Shown piece by piece: positions 8,642 to 16,716 of a stretch of 45,683 nucleotides of DNA (positions are counted from its first letter, which is position 1; each line of letters opens with the position of its first letter). The notes beneath the pieces are model-generated. The model saw only the letters and a program-made list of their open reading frames with translations. It had not been told where the DNA came from and made no database searches. Made by a program: the position numbers and the translations under genes. The DNA is from Mycobacterium sp. (GTDB lineage Bacteria; Actinomycetota; Actinomycetes; Mycobacteriales; Mycobacteriaceae): contig JAHFVD010000030.1 in assembly GCA_023264735.1 (NCBI GenBank), positions 23,243-68,925 on the forward strand, written 5' to 3'.

Positions 8642-9412
8642 ATGTCTGCTCTTCTCGCCGACAAGATCGCCATCGTGACCGGATCCGGCGGCGGCCTGGG
8701 CGCGGCAATCGCTCGTGGCTTCGCGTCGGAGGGCGCCCGAGTCGTGGTGTCCGACATCGACTCCGACACCGCCAAGAAAACTGCGGCCACTATCGACGGC
8801 GCCGTCGCGATTCCGGCCAACGTGACCGACGAGGATCAAGTGAAGGCGCTCGTCGAGCGGACCGTGGCCGAACTCGGCGGTCTGCACATCATGGTGGCGA
8901 ACGCCGGGATCGGCATTCCGCAGCCGCTGCTCGAGACTTCACTCGCCGACTGGCGCCGCACCATGGCCGTCAACCTCGACGGAGTCTTCCTATCGATCCG
9001 CTACGCCGCACCCGCGATCATCGCCGCCGGTGGTGGTGCGATCGTCAACTTGTCGTCGATCACCTCGACGGCGGGGACCCCGCTGATGTCCAGCTACGCG
9101 GCAAGCAAAGCGGCCGTTCGCAACCTGACCCAGACCGCGGCAATCGAATTGCGTCCCCATGGCGTTCGAGTCAACGCACTCCTGCCAGGTTTCATCGACA
9201 CCGCGCTCGTAACCGACAGCGCCCCCACGTTCGAGGCGGCGATGGGGCTTGCGCCCGGCCAGTTCGATCAGCTGATGACCCAGAAGCAGGACCGCTACGG
9301 TACTCCCGAAGAAGTGGCGGCTGCCGCTGTGTTCTTAGCCAGCGATCACTCCTCGTGGTGCACCGGGTCCGGCCTTGTCCTCGACGGCGGCTTCACCAGC
9401 TCGTTGTTCTGA
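8642..9412 (+). CDS. Short-chain dehydrogenase/reductase, 256 aa
   Basis: Classical SDR: cofactor motif TGSGGGLG (about residues 13-20), NAG motif (VANAGIG), catalytic Ser in NLSSIT and YAASK. It would interconvert an alcohol and a ketone with NAD(P). The length is normal for the family. The frame is open 64 codons further upstream, but ATG 8642 follows a GAGAGGA ribosome binding site and gives the standard N-terminus. Its last 36 residues are closely mirrored by the broken SDR fragment at 16569. Substrate unknown. Confidence 0.93.
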   Translation: MSALLADKIAIVTGSGGGLGAAIARGFASEGARVVVSDIDSDTAKKTAATIDGAVAIPANVTDEDQVKALVERTVAELGGLHIMVANAGIGIPQPLLETSLADWRRTMAVNLDGVFLSIRYAAPAIIAAGGGAIVNLSSITSTAGTPLMSSYAASKAAVRNLTQTAAIELRPHGVRVNALLPGFIDTALVTDSAPTFEAAMGLAPGQFDQLMTQKQDRYGTPEEVAAAAVFLASDHSSWCTGSGLVLDGGFTSSLF

Positions 9413-9646
9413 TGGCCGGGCACCCCAGGCCGTCACCACGTACGCTGGTCGTTGGCTGAAACTGCCGTCAAATATCGGATCGAACCGTACAGACGATCGA
9501 AACGCGCCACCCGTGGCACTCTCCGCTGACCGATTCCGATCCTTCTCTGCTCTCACGTTCGAAGGCGCTTGTGAGGTGACTCCGGTGTCCACCATCCGGG
9601 GGGAACCCTCAATTCAGGTGTGTTCATTCGTAATTGGCAGCTTGGT

Positions 9647-9750
9647 CCCATTGCACGTCAGCGGGGTTCTATTGGGGTGACCCCTGGCTTGATTACCGTC
9701 GGCTTGGTGGGGTTAGTCGAATCTGTGGGGTGGCGGGGCCAACCGTCGGG
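9647..9750 (+). repeat. Second leader repeat family, copy 2
   Basis: Partner of 8468-8580 in the same orientation. It also lies just upstream of a start codon, here the 22-codon ORF at 9784. GGGG-TGA-CCCC in this copy can form a short hairpin. The rest of the gap from 9413 holds nothing recognisable. Shared position in two leaders suggests a regulatory role; an old mobile-element remnant is the alternative. Confidence 0.6.
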
Positions 9751-9783
9751 CGAGTGGATGCTTTCACGTGGAGGTGAAGAAGG

Positions 9784-9852
9784 ATGACTTCCGAAAACAT
9801 CGAATTCGGCGCACCGCAATCGTCCAATTTAGTTCCCCTGCAACATAAATGA
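9784..9852 (+). CDS. Short ORF (22 aa) with strong ribosome binding site
   Basis: ATG 9784 follows an unusually strong Shine-Dalgarno run (GTGGAGGTGAAGAAGG). The ORF encodes a 22-residue polar peptide with no recognisable family and stops at 9852, 7 bp before the next small ORF. It heads a chain of small ORFs leading into the WS/DGAT gene, so it may act as a translated leader. Its reality rests on the ribosome binding site and spacing alone. Confidence 0.4.
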   Translation: MTSENIEFGAPQSSNLVPLQHK

Positions 9853-9859
9853 GGCATCG

Positions 9860-10048
9860 ATGAGTAGTTATCTGACCCTTCTCGGCTTTCTTGTGGTCGT
9901 GTTGTCCCCAATCTTGATCCCATTGGCTGTCGCGCTCGTCCATCACGCCGGTCGGATTATGCGTCGCTTGACTGCGGCCATGCACAACCGCCGAACTGTC
10001 CGGCGTCAACGGGTCGTCGTCTGGCGGCCCGTAGAGCAAGGGGGTTAG
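9860..10048 (+). CDS. Small membrane protein, 62 aa
   Basis: One hydrophobic segment (about residues 5-28, LTLLGFLVVVLSPILIPLAVALV) is followed by a strongly basic, Arg-rich tail, a pattern suggesting a single-span membrane protein with the tail in the cytoplasm. GAGG lies 4-7 bases before ATG. Its stop overlaps the next ORF's GTG by one base (TAGTG). No family is recognised. It could tether or assist the acyltransferase encoded downstream, but that is only inference. Confidence 0.5.
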   Translation: MSSYLTLLGFLVVVLSPILIPLAVALVHHAGRIMRRLTAAMHNRRTVRRQRVVVWRPVEQGG

Positions 10049-10284
10049 TGAGGCCGCAGTTGTGGCCCGCGCCCCCGGAGGTCCGCATCGATGAAACGGC
10101 GATCGGCTTGTGGCCGGCCAACGGTCTCATACGACCTCGCCGACGCCGTCTACGCCTAGCGGACATCGACAAGACCAAGCAGCCAACAACTTTCAACAAC
10201 ACGAGGCTTCTCTTGGGACTCATCACTCGCGAACTACCCGCCGTCGACCCAGCCACCTGGCTGGGTAAAGGACGATCATGTTGA
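10048..10284 (+). CDS. Hypothetical protein, 78 aa
   Basis: The GTG start overlaps the previous stop, and the stop lies inside the first codons of the WS/DGAT gene (ATGTTGA). The product is basic, with an Arg cluster in the middle, and has no recognisable domain. Its support is the continuous coupling from 9784 to 10278; it could also be a chance frame in a leader. Confidence 0.35.
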   Translation: MRPQLWPAPPEVRIDETAIGLWPANGLIRPRRRRLRLADIDKTKQPTTFNNTRLLLGLITRELPAVDPATWLGKGRSC

Positions 10285-11720
10285 TCGCTCCCCTCGATGC
10301 GGCCTTCCTCATCGGCGAGACACGCGAACACCCAATGCATGTCGGCGCGTTGCTTCTCTTCGAACAGCCCGACGAGGCAGGCGCGGACTTTGTCGGTGAC
10401 CTGTACCGGCGCCTGCTCACCTGGGATCGGGTCGGCCCGTGCTTTCGCCGCCGGCCCGCAACACCGGGTCCACTAATAGGTGCGATGCGCTGGCATGACG
10501 ACCAAGACGTCGATCTGGATTACCACGTGCGGCTATCCGCGCTACCGCGGCCGGGCAGGATCCGAGAGCTGCTTACTCTCGTCTCGCGGCTCCACGGAAC
10601 GTTGCTCGATCGGCACCGACCGCTGTGGGAGTTCCATCTCATCGAAGGCCTCGCCGATTCCCGATTCGCGTTCTACTTCAAGGTTCACCATGCGCTCGTG
10701 GACGGCATCAGCTCCACCCGTCAGATAGCGCAAATGCTCTCCGCTGAACCGACGGCGCCGTTACCATCCCCGATCTGGGCCGAACGGAATCCTGCGGGAT
10801 CACTGTTGTCGTCAATCGCCGTCCAACCGTCCATCGGTCGTCAGCTCGCGAACGCGGTCGGCGAGATACCGAGTGTGTTAAACAGCATCGGTGAAGCTGT
10901 CGGGCTGACACCGACTCTGGCGCGCCTGCTTGTCGACGGGCTGCGCAGCGATGACACCGCTCTGCCATTCCAGGCTCCCAAATCGATGCTCAACGTGCCG
11001 CTGAGCGGAGCGCGTCGTTTCGCCGCGCAATCCTGGTCCTTCCAGCGCATGCGCGCGGTCGGGAAGGCGCACGGGGCGACGCTCAACGACGTTCTGCTCG
11101 CTATGTGCTCAGGCGCGTTGCGTCGTTACCTGCTTGACGCCGACGCACTTCCAGCGGAATCCTTGGTCGCTGCCATACCAGTCGCGCTGCCGGTGGATCG
11201 CGACACTGAGGGCGGCAACGCCGTCACGATGGTGCTGTGCAGCTTGGCAACTGACATCGATGATCCGCATGAGCGGCTGTGCCGGATTCATACGTCGATG
11301 CTGGCCGCCAAGAACGTGATGGCCGGCCGCAGTGCGCTGCAGATCTCCCTATTCGGGCTTGCCACCGCGGCCGGACCCGCGGCAGCAAATCTCCTGCCAG
11401 GCTTGGCCGGTCGCGCGCGGCCAGCCTACAACCTTGTCATCTCCAACGTCCCGGGACCGCGCAGCACTCTGTATTGGAACGGAGCCCGCGCAGTCGGGTG
11501 GTATCCGGCATCGATACCGACAGAGGGTAATGCGCTCAACATCACTGTCGTCAGCTATGCCGACAATATCGAATTCGGGTTGATCGGCTGCCGACGCAGC
11601 ATCCCCCATCTGCAACGGCTTCTGGACAATCTCGAAGACAGCCTCCGTGAACTCGAATCTGATCCGGCGGCGAATCGTCAGGACAGAAGACCAGCGACCG
11701 CAACTCGAAGGGATATATGA
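10278..11720 (+). CDS. Wax ester synthase/diacylglycerol acyltransferase, 480 aa
   Basis: Transfers a fatty acyl group from CoA to diacylglycerol or a long-chain alcohol, making storage lipid at the membrane. The catalytic motif HHxxxDG is present as HHALVDG (His137-His138 to Gly143). The C-terminal half has the family's NLVISNVPGPRSTLYWNGA and the N-terminal half the usual LDAAFLIGETREHPMHVGAL. The length is typical of mycobacterial Tgs-type proteins. The start ATG overlaps the preceding small ORF, and the stop overlaps the next SDR by ATGA, so translation is probably coupled across all three. Confidence 0.95.
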   Translation: MLIAPLDAAFLIGETREHPMHVGALLLFEQPDEAGADFVGDLYRRLLTWDRVGPCFRRRPATPGPLIGAMRWHDDQDVDLDYHVRLSALPRPGRIRELLTLVSRLHGTLLDRHRPLWEFHLIEGLADSRFAFYFKVHHALVDGISSTRQIAQMLSAEPTAPLPSPIWAERNPAGSLLSSIAVQPSIGRQLANAVGEIPSVLNSIGEAVGLTPTLARLLVDGLRSDDTALPFQAPKSMLNVPLSGARRFAAQSWSFQRMRAVGKAHGATLNDVLLAMCSGALRRYLLDADALPAESLVAAIPVALPVDRDTEGGNAVTMVLCSLATDIDDPHERLCRIHTSMLAAKNVMAGRSALQISLFGLATAAGPAAANLLPGLAGRARPAYNLVISNVPGPRSTLYWNGARAVGWYPASIPTEGNALNITVVSYADNIEFGLIGCRRSIPHLQRLLDNLEDSLRELESDPAANRQDRRPATATRRDI

Positions 11721-12484
11721 CCGTGGCGATTCTCGATAAGTTCAGGCTTGATGACCGTGTTGCGGTGGTGACGGGCGCGTCGTCAGGACTCGGTGTGGCG
11801 TTCGCCCGTGCATTCGCCGAGGCAGGCGCCGATGTGGTGCTAGCGGCCCGACGGGCGGACCGCCTGCAGCAGACTGCGGCGATCGTGCGAGCTGCCGGCC
11901 GCTCCGCGCTATGCGTGCCGACCGACATCGCCGACCCCGCTCAGGTACAACGCATGGTCCTGGCTGCGATGGAGCGGTTCGGCAAGATCGATACCCTGAT
12001 CAACAATGCCGGTGTCGGAACCGCCGTTCCAGCCACTCGCGAAACACCTGAGCAGTTCCGCCAGGTGATCGACATCAACTTAAACGGCGCGTATTGGGCT
12101 GCGCAGGCCTGCGCCCGGGTGATGCGGCCGGGCAGCACCATCGTCAACATCTCGAGCGTCCTCGGGCTGACCACTGCGAAACTCCCGCAGGCCGCCTATT
12201 CGGCAGCCAAGGCCGGGCTTATCGGTTTGACCCGCGACCTTGCGCAGCAGTGGGGAACTCGCAAAGGCATCCGGGTCAATGCTCTAGCGCCCGGGTTCTT
12301 CGAATCGGAGATGACGGACGAATACCCGGACGGCTATCTGGACGGCATGACGTCACGCATGGTGCTGGGACGGATCGGCAATCCCGATGAGCTCGCGGCC
12401 AGCGCAATCTGGCTCGCTTCGGATGCCTCTGGATATGTGACGGGACAGACGGTCGCCGTCGACGGCGGAATCACGATCACTTAG
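11717..12484 (+). CDS. Short-chain dehydrogenase/reductase, 255 aa
   Basis: Classical SDR with TGASSGLG near residue 20, NNAGVG, the catalytic Ser in VNISSV and YSAAK, and a C-terminal GQTVAVDGG. It begins in the ATGA overlap with the WS/DGAT gene. NAD(P)-dependent alcohol/ketone conversion is expected, perhaps supplying or consuming an alcohol for the acyltransferase, though that link is inferred only from the operon. It ends 39 bp before repeat copy B. Confidence 0.93.
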   Translation: MTVAILDKFRLDDRVAVVTGASSGLGVAFARAFAEAGADVVLAARRADRLQQTAAIVRAAGRSALCVPTDIADPAQVQRMVLAAMERFGKIDTLINNAGVGTAVPATRETPEQFRQVIDINLNGAYWAAQACARVMRPGSTIVNISSVLGLTTAKLPQAAYSAAKAGLIGLTRDLAQQWGTRKGIRVNALAPGFFESEMTDEYPDGYLDGMTSRMVLGRIGNPDELAASAIWLASDASGYVTGQTVAVDGGITIT

Positions 12485-12523
12485 CCGACCGGCTGGTGAA
12501 GCCTAGCGGGCACAAAGCCGCGG

Positions 12524-12955
12524 TGTGCGATGTTGGCAGCGCGTTCCTAGCCGGCGTCACTGTGGTCCTAGTGTGGTGTGGGTCTCATCGCTACCGTTCA
12601 TGGTTGAGGCCATATCGGGAGGATGTGGTTTCGGCTGAGCCGAAATCGCCTGTTCAGCATCGGTGTTGGCATATCGACTGGAGAGACATGTGTAATCACG
12701 GCGACAACCAAGCCAGTCGTCTGCTTGGACGCAGAGAAGCAGTGGGCCGTGATTACGCACCCGGTCCCACTGGTCGGCCCAGGCCGCATTGAACTAGCAG
12801 TGACGCTCGACTTCGTCATGTGGACGCCGTCAGGAAGGTATATCGATGACTGTTCTTGATCAGTCGAAAGTTAGTGATTCACAGAACTTCTTAACTCCCG
12901 ATCACCGTCAGGGTAAGACCTACTATCGGGCGGAGCGCGACTTCAAAGCGTTGCG
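12524..12955 (+). repeat. Direct repeat copy B: leader plus truncated 5' gene end
   Basis: Same-orientation partner of 585-1018. It includes the near-identical 79-bp upstream block, the exact 42-bp block at 12721-12762, the AGGAAGG ribosome binding site and the first codons of a paralogue of the 908 gene. Similarity stops near 12955, just before the enoyl-CoA hydratase gene. The two copies bracket about 11.9 kb holding the 908-12484 genes. Confidence 0.9.
12689..12759 (+). promoter_or_regulatory. Candidate structured 5' leader RNA, copy B
   Basis: Here the outer stem is complete: 12689-12702 pairs with 12746-12759 over 14 bp, with one G-U pair. Inside it the same mutually exclusive hairpins as in copy A occur: CCAAGC (12708-12713) with GCTTGG (12723-12728), or CTGCTT (12721-12726) with AAGCAG (12737-12742). 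The element ends 87 nt before the ATG at 12846, the same distance as in copy A. Function and ligand, if any, are unknown. Confidence 0.45.
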
Positions 12956-13013
12956 GCTGCCAGACGCTGATTGCCAACGAGCCACACCAAAGCGAATCGG
13001 AGACCGATCATGA
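12846..13013 (+). pseudogene. Truncated N-terminus of a paralogue of the 908 gene
   Basis: ATG 12846 follows AGGAAGG. The first 34 or so codons match the start of the 908 oxidoreductase (22 identical residues, including DSQ-FL-PDH and GK-YY); the frame then runs through 20 unrelated codons and stops at 13011-13013. The Rossmann fold and the rest of the 450-residue protein are gone. The stop overlaps the ATG of the enoyl-CoA hydratase (ATGA), so the stub may survive as a translated leader. Confidence 0.8.
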
Positions 13014-13846
13014 GCGACAGGTCGCTACAAGACACCCCGCAGGCTGCTAAGCCCACCGGACAGCTGTCCGTCGAGGACACCCGTGCCGTGCGCTACGAGA
13101 TGGACGGACAGGTCGCGCATCTGATCATGCAGCACCGTCCGCACAATTTCCTGGGCCTCGCGTTGATGGAGGGCCTCGTTGACGGAGTCCGGTGGGCGCA
13201 GGCGCAGGGGGCGCGCGCGGTGGTGCTGCGCAGCGCGCTGCGCCACTTCTGCGCCGGCGCTGATGTGAGCTTGTTCGCGACTGCACAAGACGGCGTCGCC
13301 CCCGAGGAGGACGTCACCGAACTCTTGCGGGCCTTCGAGGAGTTGCCGCTTCCGGTTCTCGCCTCGGTGCACGGGGTCTGCGTCGGTGGCGGTCTGGAGA
13401 TCGCGCTGGCGTGCGACCTGATCATCGCCGCGGAGTCGGCCAAGATCGGCTCCGTCGAGGCGACGATCGGGATGAATCCGTTGATGGGCGCCATGCAGCG
13501 CGTCGCACAGCGTGCCGGCGCCACCCGCGCGAAGGAGATGGCGCTGCTCGGACGCCGCTATGACGCGCGCACGCTGGAACGGTGGAATGTCATCAACCGC
13601 GTGGTTCCCGACGATCAGCTGGTCGATGCGACCAATGTGTTGGCCCAGGAGCTCGCGCATGGGCCAACGGTCGCTCACGCCTCCACCAAGCGCATCATCT
13701 CGGTGGCGGTCAACCAGGGGGTGACGGCCGCCGATGAGGCCATGGGCGAGCTGCAAAAGGAATTGTGGGCGTCAGCCGATCTGAAAGAAGGGCTCACGTC
13801 GCTGTTCCAAAACGGGCCAGGCGCAGCGCGATTCGAGGGTAAGTGA
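13010..13846 (+). CDS. Enoyl-CoA hydratase/isomerase family protein, 278 aa
   Basis: Crotonase fold. The oxyanion-hole segments are seen in HFCAGADV and GVCVGGGLEIALACD. Both positions of the catalytic glutamates of classical hydratases appear filled: Glu in GGGLEI and Glu in GSVEATIG. A hydratase role on a 2-enoyl-CoA is therefore plausible, but the superfamily also holds isomerases and hydrolases. A TTG start 13 codons earlier is possible, but ATG 13010, in the ATGA overlap with the upstream stub, gives a more usual N-terminus. The next gene starts at the stop (TGATG). It heads a catabolic operon extending at least to 16507. Confidence 0.92.
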   Translation: MSDRSLQDTPQAAKPTGQLSVEDTRAVRYEMDGQVAHLIMQHRPHNFLGLALMEGLVDGVRWAQAQGARAVVLRSALRHFCAGADVSLFATAQDGVAPEEDVTELLRAFEELPLPVLASVHGVCVGGGLEIALACDLIIAAESAKIGSVEATIGMNPLMGAMQRVAQRAGATRAKEMALLGRRYDARTLERWNVINRVVPDDQLVDATNVLAQELAHGPTVAHASTKRIISVAVNQGVTAADEAMGELQKELWASADLKEGLTSLFQNGPGAARFEGK

Positions 13847-15090
13847 TGGCACTGCCGCTGGAAGGCATTCGCGTCATTGACTTTTCGCGGGTCCTGGCGG
13901 GGCCGCACTGCGCCAAGCACCTACTTGACCTGGGCGCAGAGGTCATCAAGGTCGAACCTCCGTCAGGTGACATGTCGCGCCTGGCGCAGCCGGTATTCGG
14001 TGCGGTCAGCGGCTACTACGCCCAGCAGAACTCCGGCAAGCGCAACCTGAGTATCGACTTGAATGTTCCGGAGGCGCGCCTGGTCGTGCTCAAGCTCTGC
14101 GAGACCGCCGACGTCATCGTCGAGAACTTTCGGCCGGGCACGCTGGCATCGTTCGGATTGGATTACGACGCCATCGCAGCGCGCAACCCGGGTGTGGTGT
14201 ACGCCTCGATCAGCGGTTACGGCCAGAAGGGGTCGTGGCGCAACCGCATGGCGTATGCCCCATCGATTCAGGCCGAAGCCGGGTTCACCCTCAATACCCA
14301 TCGGCAGTTCGGTGTCGGGGAGGAGCAACGTCAAACCGACGCGCTCTCACACGCCGACGTCTATTCCGGCCTGCACGCCACGATCGCTGTGCTCGCCGCG
14401 CTCAACCACCGCAACGTCACCGGTGAGGGCCAGTATGTCGACATCGCGATGGCGTCAGTGATCCTGTCGATGAATGAACGGGTTCACTACGATCTGTCCG
14501 AGGTCGACCTTGGCGACGAGCCACCCGTTCTGGGCGCGACGCAGACGCCGTTTTTCACCAGCCCAGACGGGACCCAGTTCGTCGTTCCGATGTCGCTGGT
14601 CGGCACGGGCACCTTCGACTTCTACCTAAAGGTGATGCGTCGGCCAGATCTGGCCGAGGATCCGCGCTTCTTGACTGCCGCGCTGCGCAAACAGAACTTG
14701 GCGGCCCTCCACAGCATCGTGCAGAAGTGGATCCTGACCTTTGAGGACATGGCATCGCTTGATGCTCAATTCGACGAGGCGAAGCTGGCGACGGGCACCG
14801 TGCGCGAGATCAAGGATTTCGCCAAGACCGACTGGGCGCAGAGTTGGGGTGCGACCCGCAACGTGTCGGATCGCCAGGGCGGAGACATCACAATACCCGG
14901 CCCACCATGGCATTTCAGCGCGCATGACGAAGCGCTTCCACCGCAGGTGCCCGCCTTACAGGGCGAACACAACTGGGAGATTCTGCGCGAAATCGGCCTC
15001 GGCGACGACGATATCGAGCAGCTCTACAAACTGTCCGCACTGATCGGTGGCCCTTCGGCAGCACCGGCTGAAATCGTCAACGAAGCGTGA
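13846..15090 (+). CDS. CaiB/BaiF-type (class III) CoA-transferase, 414 aa
   Basis: Moves CoA between carboxylic acids. The N-terminus (LEGIRVIDFSRVLAGPHCAKHLLDLGAEVIKVEPP) is characteristic, and the catalytic aspartate is most likely Asp171 in HADVYSGLHA. The length fits the family. Either GTG 13843 or ATG 13846 could start it; ATG overlapping the previous stop is preferred. It is probably the CoA-activating step for the operon, with the hydratase acting on the product. It also resembles alpha-methylacyl-CoA racemases of the same superfamily, so the exact reaction is open. Confidence 0.92.
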   Translation: MALPLEGIRVIDFSRVLAGPHCAKHLLDLGAEVIKVEPPSGDMSRLAQPVFGAVSGYYAQQNSGKRNLSIDLNVPEARLVVLKLCETADVIVENFRPGTLASFGLDYDAIAARNPGVVYASISGYGQKGSWRNRMAYAPSIQAEAGFTLNTHRQFGVGEEQRQTDALSHADVYSGLHATIAVLAALNHRNVTGEGQYVDIAMASVILSMNERVHYDLSEVDLGDEPPVLGATQTPFFTSPDGTQFVVPMSLVGTGTFDFYLKVMRRPDLAEDPRFLTAALRKQNLAALHSIVQKWILTFEDMASLDAQFDEAKLATGTVREIKDFAKTDWAQSWGATRNVSDRQGGDITIPGPPWHFSAHDEALPPQVPALQGEHNWEILREIGLGDDDIEQLYKLSALIGGPSAAPAEIVNEA

Positions 15091-15094
15091 CGAC

Positions 15095-16027
15095 ATGAAG
15101 TGGGTTACCTACGTCTCGCCGGGCAATGCACAGTCGCGGTGCGGTGTCGTGCAGGGCGACACTGTGTGTGGTGCAAGGCCCGACCTTTCCATCATCGATG
15201 CATTGGGCCTCGGCGCAGACGGAATGTCACAGCTGGCGCAGAGCATCATTGCCGTCCCTGACGAGGTCGTCGCGCTGTCGAGTGTGAAACTACTTGCGCC
15301 CGTGCCTGTTCCGCCGTCTATTCGTGACTTCATGGCGTTCGAGGACCACGCGTCCAATTCGATGAAGGCCGCCGGAGCGTCACTGAGCCCGGTCTGGTAC
15401 GAGGTGCCGGTCTTCTACTTCACCAACCCTCGCGCTGTGCAGGCCCACGATGACGACATCGCGATTTCGCCGGGCAGCAGCTGGTTCGACTACGAGCTGG
15501 AAGTGGCTGCCGTCATCGGCAAGGCAGGCTCCGACATCCCTGTTGATGCTGCCGGCGCCCACATCGGCGGTTTCATGCTGATGGCGGATTGGTCGGCGCG
15601 TGACCTGCAGATGCAGGAGATAAGAGTTGGTTTGGGACCGGCCAAATCCAAGGACGGCGCAACAAGTTTCGGCCCGTGGCTGGTGACGCCCGATGAGCTT
15701 GCTGACGTCCGCACGGATAAGGGCTACGACATTGCGATGAGTGCCCACGTAAACGACGTGCCCTACAGTGCAGGCAACTGGTCGAGCCTGTACTGGACGT
15801 TCGAGCAGATGATCAGCTACGCGTCGCGGGGAACCACCCTGGTCCCAGGCGACATCCTGGGGTCGGGCACGGTGGGCACTGGCTGCATTCTCGAGCTCTC
15901 CCTGACTCAGGGCCCCGACAATTACCCGTGGCTGAAGGAGCAGGACCGCGTCGCGTTGGCCGCCTCGACCCTGGGCTCGATCACGGCCACCATCGTCGCC
16001 GGCGGATCTCCCAAACCACTGATCTGA
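15095..16027 (+). CDS. Fumarylacetoacetate hydrolase family protein, 310 aa
   Basis: FAA-hydrolase fold, a metal-dependent C-C hydrolase, decarboxylase or isomerase of keto acids. The metal-binding region is visible in WFDYELEVAAVIG and the following GGFMLMADWSARDLQ. Near the C-terminus, TLVPGDILGSGTVGTGC is the usual loop. ATG 15095 begins 4 bp after the CoA-transferase stop; the longer upstream frame overlaps that gene and is not used. Together with the tautomerase at 16073 it recalls lower pathways of aromatic meta-cleavage, where such proteins act on 2-oxo acids, but no ring-cleavage dioxygenase is in this window. Confidence 0.9.
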   Translation: MKWVTYVSPGNAQSRCGVVQGDTVCGARPDLSIIDALGLGADGMSQLAQSIIAVPDEVVALSSVKLLAPVPVPPSIRDFMAFEDHASNSMKAAGASLSPVWYEVPVFYFTNPRAVQAHDDDIAISPGSSWFDYELEVAAVIGKAGSDIPVDAAGAHIGGFMLMADWSARDLQMQEIRVGLGPAKSKDGATSFGPWLVTPDELADVRTDKGYDIAMSAHVNDVPYSAGNWSSLYWTFEQMISYASRGTTLVPGDILGSGTVGTGCILELSLTQGPDNYPWLKEQDRVALAASTLGSITATIVAGGSPKPLI

Positions 16028-16072
16028 CCGCAGGGCGGACTCGTCGCCCGCACCCAGAATGGAGATGAACCC

Positions 16073-16507
16073 GTGCCTCTGTACCAATGTGCAGCGCCGA
16101 TGGGGATGCTCACCGAGACCATGAAATCCGAACTCGTACAGGCCATCACCGATGCCCACGTCGCAGCGACCGGAGCTCCTCGGGAGTTTGTACACGTCGT
16201 CTTCACCGCGGTGCCGGAAGGTGCGGCCTATAGCGCAGGACAACGGGACACCACGCTGTCATTGATCTCGGGCAGCATCCGCGCCGGGCGCAGCATCGAG
16301 GTCAAACAGCAGTTGGTGAGAACCATCGTCGAATCGTGGTCACAGATCACCGGGCAGCCGATCGCACAGGTGGTCGCCGGCCTCACCGAGGTCGAACCTG
16401 AAGTGATCATGGAATACGGCCTGTTTCTTCCGCGCCCCGGCGATGAGGCCGAATGGTTTTCGGCCAACAAGGACGCCCTCCATGGAATCCACGGGACCGG
16501 ACTGTAG
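16073..16507 (+). CDS. Tautomerase family protein with Pro1, 144 aa
   Basis: Begins with a GTG codon, then Pro-Leu-Tyr. After Met removal, Pro becomes the catalytic N-terminal residue of the tautomerase superfamily (4-oxalocrotonate tautomerase, cis-CaaD and relatives). It appears to be a double-length member, with a second strand near RAGRSIEVKQQLVRTIVE. GGAGATG lies a few bases upstream. It follows the FAA hydrolase by 45 bp, and the pair probably act in sequence on an enol/keto acid. Confidence 0.85.
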   Translation: MPLYQCAAPMGMLTETMKSELVQAITDAHVAATGAPREFVHVVFTAVPEGAAYSAGQRDTTLSLISGSIRAGRSIEVKQQLVRTIVESWSQITGQPIAQVVAGLTEVEPEVIMEYGLFLPRPGDEAEWFSANKDALHGIHGTGL

Positions 16508-16568
16508 GAAGCCGACATCGTTCCGACTCACGTCACCTGGACACGGGCGGGGCAGCTACGAGGCCCGG

Positions 16569-16679
16569 TGCGGCAATTCCGAGGAAGTCGCCGCCGCAGC
16601 AGCGCCTTACGCCTCCGATGAGTCCTCATGGTGCACCGGCACCAGCCTCGTACACGACGGCGGGTTCGTCAGCTCATTG
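16569..16679 (+). pseudogene. C-terminal fragment of an SDR gene
   Basis: The frame encodes EEVAAAAAPYASDESSWCTG and then a DGGFVSSL ending, matching the last 36 residues of the intact SDR at 8642 (EEVAAAAVFLASDHSSWCTG, then LDGGFTSSLF). The remaining 220 or so residues, including cofactor and catalytic motifs, are absent, and no stop follows directly. It is a deletion scar between the tautomerase and alcohol dehydrogenase genes. Confidence 0.8.
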
Positions 16680-16716
16680 ACCCTGACGGACGCACACAAC
16701 AAGGAAGGAATTGGCT

